From: Nocardia sp. NBC_00416
GTDB taxonomy: Bacteria; Actinomycetota; Actinomycetes; Mycobacteriales; Mycobacteriaceae
Assembly (NCBI RefSeq): GCF_036032445.1
Contig: NZ_CP107932.1
Coordinates: 4,094,501 to 4,158,500 of the forward strand
Direction: 5' to 3'
DNA: 64,000 bases
Every line of letters begins with the position of its first letter. The stretch's first letter is position 1. Both the position numbers and the translations under genes were made by a program. Below the pieces are notes generated by a model. It was not told where the DNA came from. It did no database searches and worked only from the letters and a program-made list of their open reading frames with translations. This document shows, piece after piece, positions 59,617-64,000 of the stretch.

Positions 59617-60141
59617 GATTTCACTCCTGCTGGTTGCGGTCGTAACCGGTGGACGGTTACCGCCGGGTATTTGGTGTTATCTGCGTCATATCGTTCATCG
59701 GTGGCGCGACCAGGATGTTTCCAGTGGTGCCATGACCCGGACGATCCGTCGAACCCCGGACACGAGGCGATGGGCGTGGGCGCTGATTTCGGGCAGCGAC
59801 GGTCCGGATGGGTTTCGGACGGGTTGGTCCGGCAGAACTCGACAGGCGTCCATTTCCGGCCGCGACGGTGCGTCGCGTAGCGGCGGGCGCCGGATATCCC
59901 CGACCCGGCGGTGGCAACGATCGGGAATCCGCAACATTGTGCCAGGTCCCTGGTCGTTCGCCAAACCGGACGCCGCGGATTTCGCGTATCGGACACCACG
60001 ACATGAGCGTATGCCGTGAGCATTACCTTCCCGTAAGGGAGAACTCGCGACCGCCGCCATGCCGGGGTGAGACAGCTCAGGATCGCGGCGGCGCCGTGTG
60101 AACCCCGCGCCCCCGGGCGCGGGCGGTGCGGCGGGCTGCCG
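59617..60141. other. Intergenic region upstream of the malic enzyme gene
   Basis: 525 bp without a gene. An inverted repeat GTAACC-N7-GGTTAC lies at 59642-59660, 26 bp upstream of the malic enzyme start, and is a candidate operator. A tight hairpin CGCGACG-GTG-CGTCGCG lies at 59861-59877. A hairpin CCCGCGCC/GGCGCGGG at 60104-60123 follows the end of the small membrane protein gene and may terminate it. Open frames across the region show no family resemblance, and I do not recognise a riboswitch. Confidence 0.45.
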
Positions 60142-60408
60142 TCAACACCACCACTGAGTCCACAGCAGGATCGCACCGGCGACCGGCGGCACCGCTGCCG
60201 CGCCGAGGCTCATCGCGCCACGCGTTCGATCCGAATACACCTGTGCGACAACGGCTATCACCGCGACGGCGATATGCGCGACCACCGATTCCGCGCCGGG
60301 TCCGGGAAAGCCGCGCCGGTCGCCGATCAGCGCCGCGCCGACCACCACCACCGCCAGCAGCACGAGTCCGGCCGCGACGATTCCGCTGATCCCGCGGATC
60401 AGTCTCAT
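60142..60408 (-). CDS. Small membrane protein coupled to the PHP gene
   Basis: An 88-residue protein of three hydrophobic helices (GISGIVAAGLVLLAVVVVGA, SVVAHIAVAVIAVVAQVY, LGAAAVPPVAGAILLWTQWW) with short charged loops. The ATG overlaps the stop of the PHP-domain gene as ATGA, which argues for a real, co-translated gene. No family is recognised; similar small membrane proteins adjoin PHP phosphoesterases in other actinobacteria (from memory). Confidence 0.7.
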   Translation of the reverse strand: MRLIRGISGIVAAGLVLLAVVVVGAALIGDRRGFPGPGAESVVAHIAVAVIAVVAQVYSDRTRGAMSLGAAAVPPVAGAILLWTQWWC

Positions 60409-61259
60409 GACGCGAGCACCGGTACGCCGGCCGATCTGCCCACCAATTTCTCGAACTGGTCCGGTTCGGTCGTGCAGTCGCCGAGGCCGATGGTCTTGTT
60501 GACACCGTGATAGTCCGAGGAACCGGTGATCAGCAGACCGCACTCCCGCGCCAGCTCCCGCAACACCGTCCGATCCGACGCGCTGTGATCGGGGTGATCG
60601 ACCTCCAGGCCGCCGAGCCCGTACGGGACGAGGTCGCGGACCTCCCGCAGGTCCAGGAGCCGGCCACGACTGCGAGCGCGGCCGTGGGCGAGCACGCTCA
60701 CCCCGCCGGCTTCGGCGATCATCTCCACCGCCCGGCGCAACGGTGTATCGGCCTTCTCGACGTAGTACCGGCCGTTCGACGACAGCAGATCGGCGAAGGC
60801 GGCGTCGACGGAGGGCACCACGCCCGCCTCGACCAGGGCGCGGGCCAGATGCGGGCGACCCGCCGCGGGGCCGGCGGACGCGAGGACGGCATCGGGATCC
60901 ACCGGCAACCCGTCCGCGGCCATCAGCTCGGCCATGGCGCGTAGCCGCTGCACCCGTTCGGCGCGCAAGCGTTCGCGTTCGGCCGCGAAGCCGCGGTCGG
61001 CCGGGTCGAACAGATAGGCCAGTAGGTGCACCGCGACCGGGTAGCCGTCGACACCGCGACCCACGCACGACATCTCCATTCCCCGGACCAGCGTCAGTCC
61101 CGCGGGGCGGGCCGCCGCGGCCTCAGCCCAGCCGGCGGTGGTGTCGTGATCGGTGATCGCGACCACGTCCAGCCCGGCGGCCGCCGCTTCGCGCACCAGT
61201 CCGGCCGGACTGTCGGTGCCGTCGGACGCGGTGGAATGGGTATGCAGATCGATGCGCAC
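60405..61259 (-). CDS. PHP-domain phosphoesterase (3',5'-nucleoside bisphosphate phosphatase type)
   Basis: A 284-residue PHP protein of the YciV/TrpH group. Metal-binding motifs are visible in order: DLHTHSTASDG, VAITDHDTTAGWAEA, a conserved Glu in RGMEMSCV, VLAHGRARSRG, and GSSDYHGVNK near the end. Relatives remove the 3'-phosphate of 3',5'-nucleoside bisphosphates and 5'-process RNA. The GTG at 61259 begins the typical RIDLHTHS start; open frame upstream is antisense to corA's upstream region. It is divergent from corA with 107 bp between starts. Confidence 0.88.
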   Translation of the reverse strand: MRIDLHTHSTASDGTDSPAGLVREAAAAGLDVVAITDHDTTAGWAEAAAARPAGLTLVRGMEMSCVGRGVDGYPVAVHLLAYLFDPADRGFAAERERLRAERVQRLRAMAELMAADGLPVDPDAVLASAGPAAGRPHLARALVEAGVVPSVDAAFADLLSSNGRYYVEKADTPLRRAVEMIAEAGGVSVLAHGRARSRGRLLDLREVRDLVPYGLGGLEVDHPDHSASDRTVLRELARECGLLITGSSDYHGVNKTIGLGDCTTEPDQFEKLVGRSAGVPVLAS

Positions 61260-61366
61260 GCCGTCCAGTCTGTCAGTGCGCGGGCGCGGCGCCACCGGGG
61301 TGGCCGGGAAGCGCCGCCCGGCAGCGTGCCACGGGCGGACAGACTGTCGCGAAGTAGCATCGACGA

Positions 61367-62440
61367 GTGCCTTCGATACCGCTTCCGTTCCATGGTCCTG
61401 GGCGGATGCGGCGCTCTCCGGCGGTACCGCATATCCGGATACCGACGGCACGCGCGATCGTCGACTGCGCGGTCTATGTCGACGGCGAACGTCTCCCCGG
61501 CCGGTTCACCCATGAGCAGGCCCTCGCCACCGCGCGGGAACAAGGCGGTTTCGTCTGGCTGGGTCTGCACGACCCCGATGCCGAGCAGATGGCCGAGGTG
61601 GCCGCGACCTTCGACCTGCACGCCCTGGCCGTCGAGGACGCGGTACATGCCCATCAGCGGCCGAAACTGGAACGCTACGACGACACCCTCGTGATGGTCA
61701 TGCGCACGGTGGCCTACCTCGAACACGATCTCCATACGGTCAGCGAGATCGTCGAGACGGGCGAGCTGATGATCTTCACCGCGCCGGATTTCGTGATCGC
61801 GGTCCGCCACGGCGAACACTCGCCCCTGGCCGTCGTCCGCCGTGAACTGGAAGCCGACCCCGACCGCCTACGGCTGGGCCCCGGCTCGGTACTGCACGCC
61901 ATAGCCGACCATGTCGTCGATACCTATATAGATGTGGTGCAGGCGGTGGAATTCGATATCGACGCGATGGAAGAAGAGGTTTTCACCCCGCGCACCCCGA
62001 TCACCGTCGAAGCGATCTATCAGCTCAAACGCGAGGTAGTGGAATTGCGGCGCGCGGTGAATCCGCTGGCCGTGCCCCTGCAATTGCTGGTGCACAAAGA
62101 GGAACTCCCGCTCGATCCGGAGATCCGGCGCTATCTTCGCGATGTCGCCGACCATCACACCGGCGTCGCCGAACGCATCACCGATTTCGACGATTCGCTG
62201 AGCGCACTCATCAGCGCCGCACTCACCAAGATCACCGTCCAGCAGAACACCGATATGCGCAAGATATCGGCGTGGGTCGCCATCGCCGCGGTGCCGACCA
62301 TGATCGCCGGAATCTACGGAATGAACTTCGAGCACATGCCGGAACTGAAGACCAGCTGGGGTTATCCGGTGGTGCTGCTCATCATCCTCGGAATCTGCCT
62401 CACGCTGTTGGCGATGTTCCACCGCAACAACTGGCTCTGA
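61367..62440 (+). CDS. corA: CorA family magnesium/cobalt transporter
   Basis: A 357-residue CorA channel. The cytoplasmic funnel (DCAVYVDGERLPGRFTHEQA and following helices) leads to two C-terminal transmembrane helices; the signature GMN is at residues 318-320 (IYGMNFEHMPEL), where the first helix ends, followed by VVLLIILGICLTLLAMFH. Length and layout match actinobacterial CorA (M. tuberculosis Rv1239c is similar, from memory). The start is the GTG at 61367. No magnesium riboswitch is apparent in the 107-bp upstream gap. Confidence 0.94.
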   Translation: MPSIPLPFHGPGRMRRSPAVPHIRIPTARAIVDCAVYVDGERLPGRFTHEQALATAREQGGFVWLGLHDPDAEQMAEVAATFDLHALAVEDAVHAHQRPKLERYDDTLVMVMRTVAYLEHDLHTVSEIVETGELMIFTAPDFVIAVRHGEHSPLAVVRRELEADPDRLRLGPGSVLHAIADHVVDTYIDVVQAVEFDIDAMEEEVFTPRTPITVEAIYQLKREVVELRRAVNPLAVPLQLLVHKEELPLDPEIRRYLRDVADHHTGVAERITDFDDSLSALISAALTKITVQQNTDMRKISAWVAIAAVPTMIAGIYGMNFEHMPELKTSWGYPVVLLIILGICLTLLAMFHRNNWL

Positions 62441-62509
62441 ACCGGCCCGCCCGGACGCTTCGCTGCCGCGTCGGAGTCCACCGCAGCGGCGCCGCCCCGC
62501 GGCCGGCCG

Positions 62510-63091
62510 CTAGAGCGACGCCGCTCCGCGACCGGGGTCCAGCACATCGATCCCCGCCTCGGCCCAGGCGTCACGCAGCGCCTGCGCCCCGCGCACCCGC
62601 ACCCAGGCCGCCTCCGTCGCCGTCACCGGGGTCACAGCGAAGTACCGCACCGGCTCGGCCGGATCCGGCAATTCGATCTCCGGGATCTCCCCCGCACCCA
62701 GCAGCACCGCCGTGAACGGCGCGTCCCGCCAGATCGGGTCGCCCATATCCAGCAACGCATCGGCTTGCAACACAACACCTTCGACGGCGGGCGCCGCCGC
62801 CAGCACACCCAGCGACCGGGCGACCCCCGCACCGGCCCCGGCGGCCGACCGCAACGTCAACACCAATTCCGCCCGTGGCCCCCGCACCGGATCCGCGTGC
62901 AGGTCACCCGGATCACCCATCGGATGCCGCGATCCGCCCACCGTCACATAGTGGGTCACCCCGTCTCCGGGGATCCGCAGTATCTCGATCGGCTCCAAAC
63001 CCAGAAACGTCATCGACGCCGTATCCACCGCGGCGGCGTCCACACCGAAGAAGCGGACCACCGCGGCCCGCACGCGCTCGATCACGTCCAT
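62510..63091 (-). CDS. Suppressor-of-fused (SUFU) domain protein
   Basis: A 193-residue protein of the bacterial SUFU-domain family: ILRIPGDGVTHYVTVGGSRH near residue 38, RAELVLTLRSAAG near 73, a VLLGAGEIPEIELPD segment near 130 and VRYFAVTPVTATEAAWVRVR near 150. Bacterial members are cytosolic proteins with no settled role, sometimes immunity-like. It is single-domain here, converges with corA and lies 3 bp downstream of the stress-protein gene stop on the other side of its start, in the same direction. Confidence 0.75.
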   Translation of the reverse strand: MDVIERVRAAVVRFFGVDAAAVDTASMTFLGLEPIEILRIPGDGVTHYVTVGGSRHPMGDPGDLHADPVRGPRAELVLTLRSAAGAGAGVARSLGVLAAAPAVEGVVLQADALLDMGDPIWRDAPFTAVLLGAGEIPEIELPDPAEPVRYFAVTPVTATEAAWVRVRGAQALRDAWAEAGIDVLDPGRGAASL

Positions 63092-63094
63092 CCG

Positions 63095-63595
63095 CTAGAT
63101 GGCCAGCCGGGCGAGCATATCCCGGGCCTGTTCGGCCGTTTTCGGATCACACAGCACGTCGTAACGACCCGCGACCAATTGCATGGTCGACGCGAAATCA
63201 CGCTGACCACGAGTAGCGGCGTAGGGAATCGTGGTGGAGATGACACCGAAAATGATGCCGCCCACCAAACCCACCACCAGCGGACCGGCCATTCCGTTCG
63301 TGGTGAAAAGGCTCAGCAACAACCCCAGGAAAAGTCCCAGCCAAGCACCCGACACCACACCCCCACCGATCACCTTTCCCCAGTTGAGCCGATACAACAC
63401 CCGCTCGACCTGCATCAGATCGACACCGACAATGGTCACGTTCTGCACCGGAAACTGGTTGTCCGCCAGATAGTCCACCGCACGCTGCGCCTCGGCATAG
63501 GTCGGATACGAACCGACCGGCCATCCCGAAGGGGGCGTGGGCAGACCCTGTCTGCCGCGATTCGTTCCTCCAAGAGGGTTCGTCATGAAGTCCAT
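63095..63595 (-). CDS. General stress protein 17M-like membrane protein
   Basis: A 166-residue protein. The N-terminal half PVGSYPTYAEAQRAVDYLAD followed by FPVQNVTIVGVDL is the general-stress-protein-17M-like domain; two hydrophobic helices follow (GVVSGAWLGLFLGLLLSLF, GPLVVGLVGGIIFGVIST), and the C-terminal segment GRYDVLCDP completes the fold. Similar proteins (for example Rv1234, from memory) are common in mycolic-acid bacteria. Start at 63595, or the ATG three codons later. Not to be equated with an enzyme. Confidence 0.78.
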   Translation of the reverse strand: MDFMTNPLGGTNRGRQGLPTPPSGWPVGSYPTYAEAQRAVDYLADNQFPVQNVTIVGVDLMQVERVLYRLNWGKVIGGGVVSGAWLGLFLGLLLSLFTTNGMAGPLVVGLVGGIIFGVISTTIPYAATRGQRDFASTMQLVAGRYDVLCDPKTAEQARDMLARLAI

Positions 63596-63660
63596 TCTGT
63601 CTTATTTGACGGCGCCCGCGGCGGCGCGGGTTGCCGCCCAGCGCGCCGAAAGCACCGCGC

Positions 63661-64000
63661 CTACTCCGGCGGACTGAACGTCGTCGTCCGGCTCATCCCC
63701 GCCGCCCGGCCCTTCTCCGCGATGACCCCCGCCATCTTGGCGCTGGCCTCGTCGATCATCTCGTCGCCGAGCATCACCGCGCCACGGGCGCCGCCCGCGG
63801 ACGAGGTGTGATAGGCGTAGGCCTCCAGGATGAGTTCGGCGTGGTCGTAATCGGATTGCCGGGGGCTGAAGATCTCGTTCGCGGCATCGACCTGGCCCGG
63901 GTGCAGCACCCATTTGCCGTCGAAGCCCAGGGCCGCGGTGCGCCCGGCCGCCCGCCGGAATCCCGCGAGATCGCGGATCTGCAAGTAGGGGCCGTCGATA
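63661..64000 (-). CDS. HpcH/HpaI-CitE family lyase, C-terminal part (partial)
   Basis: The last 113 codons of a citrate-lyase-beta/CitE-type enzyme run off the right edge. Visible are the conserved GFDGKWVLHPGQVDAANEIF segment, where CitE-like lyases bind the CoA substrate and close the active site, and an Ala/Gly-rich C-terminus with GAVMLGDEMIDEASA. Homologues cleave malyl- or citramalyl-CoA. The N-terminal catalytic half lies beyond the window. Confidence 0.85.
   Translation of the reverse strand, partial: IDGPYLQIRDLAGFRRAAGRTAALGFDGKWVLHPGQVDAANEIFSPRQSDYDHAELILEAYAYHTSSAGGARGAVMLGDEMIDEASAKMAGVIAEKGRAAGMSRTTTFSPPE

Noticed and set aside
59546..60019. Plus-strand frame over the malic enzyme upstream region
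   Set aside because: Starts inside the malic enzyme gene on the opposite strand and has an Arg/Gly/Ser-rich random composition.
59617..60141. Riboswitch upstream of the malic enzyme gene
   Set aside because: I could not match the region to any known riboswitch consensus; only simple inverted repeats are seen.

Overview
The window reads as chromosomal DNA of a high-G+C, mycothiol-using, mycolic-acid-type actinobacterium; Nocardia is my best guess and Rhodococcus or Mycobacterium are the alternatives. The grounds are uniformly high G+C by eye, a mycothiol-dependent formaldehyde dehydrogenase, a type VII (ESX) substrate/chaperone cassette, a wax-ester-synthase-like acyltransferase, FadE/FadD lipid genes, an F420-type luciferase-like oxidoreductase, and a fused 2-oxoglutarate decarboxylase/dehydrogenase (Kgd). 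Several genes (kgd, a large RecB-like protein, deaD, corA, a GsiB/17M-type membrane protein, a CitE-like lyase) recall, from memory, the Rv1234-Rv1253 neighbourhood of M. tuberculosis, here interrupted by accessory genes. I see no rRNA, tRNA, CRISPR array, prophage or insertion sequence.

Layout. 1-2643: flavoprotein dehydrogenase, TetR regulator and deazaflavin-type nitroreductase on the plus strand. 2914-4610: mscR with a coupled metallo-beta-lactamase-fold hydrolase. 4734-10129: small membrane protein, proline-rich lipoprotein, then a minus-strand block with EspG, a PPE-like protein, an EspC/WXG100-like protein, a lipase-like hydrolase and a secreted protein. 10356-12665: heteromeric acyl-CoA dehydrogenase pair. 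12705-14206: phosphoribosyltransferase and nitrilase-family amidohydrolase. 14267-19519: deaD and a 1,113-residue RecB-nuclease/helicase relative whose catalytic motifs look lost. 19642-25834: PLP aldolase-like protein, an HTH-less TetR relative, PtpB-like phosphatase, a truncated adenylating enzyme, an enoyl-CoA hydratase and a GST/quinone-reductase homologue. 25991-26238: two tandem copies of a 124-bp palindromic repeat. 26341-32574: membrane protein, degenerate ABC ATPase, permease, and a single-chain ABC exporter. 32715-36512: kgd. 36832-45644: acyltransferase, small proteins, SRPBCC proteins, TetR regulators, an LLM oxidoreductase, an ECF42 sigma factor with its YCII/DGPF partner, and a quinone reductase. 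45995-48435: NarL-type two-component system flanked by two pairs of matching inverted repeats, followed by a decayed serine-hydrolase gene. 48456-55506: esterase, TetR, and a MymA-like operon (BVMO, SDR, esterase, FadD). 55581-64000: DHA2 exporter, osmolyte-binding lipoprotein, malic enzyme, PHP phosphoesterase, CorA, SUFU-domain protein, stress protein and a partial CitE-like lyase.

How the genes fit together. Three themes recur. First, thiol and aldehyde detoxification: MscR oxidises the formaldehyde-mycothiol adduct and its coupled hydrolase probably releases formate, while the GST-like reductase at 24809 probably uses mycothiol. Second, lipid metabolism: FadE pair, FadD-like ligase, BVMO, SDR, esterases and the WS/DGAT-like protein. 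Third, regulation: several TetR genes sit divergent to or inside the operons they probably control, with visible inverted repeats in two intergenic regions.

Most unusual items: the apparently catalytically dead RecB-like protein beside deaD; the paired CTACG-N8-CGTAG sites at identical 33-bp spacing on both sides of the two-component system; the orphan ESX cassette; the ABC ATPase lacking signature, Q-, catalytic-Glu and H-loop residues; and the tandem palindromic repeat. All functional calls rest on reading the sequence and on family knowledge; no database search was possible.
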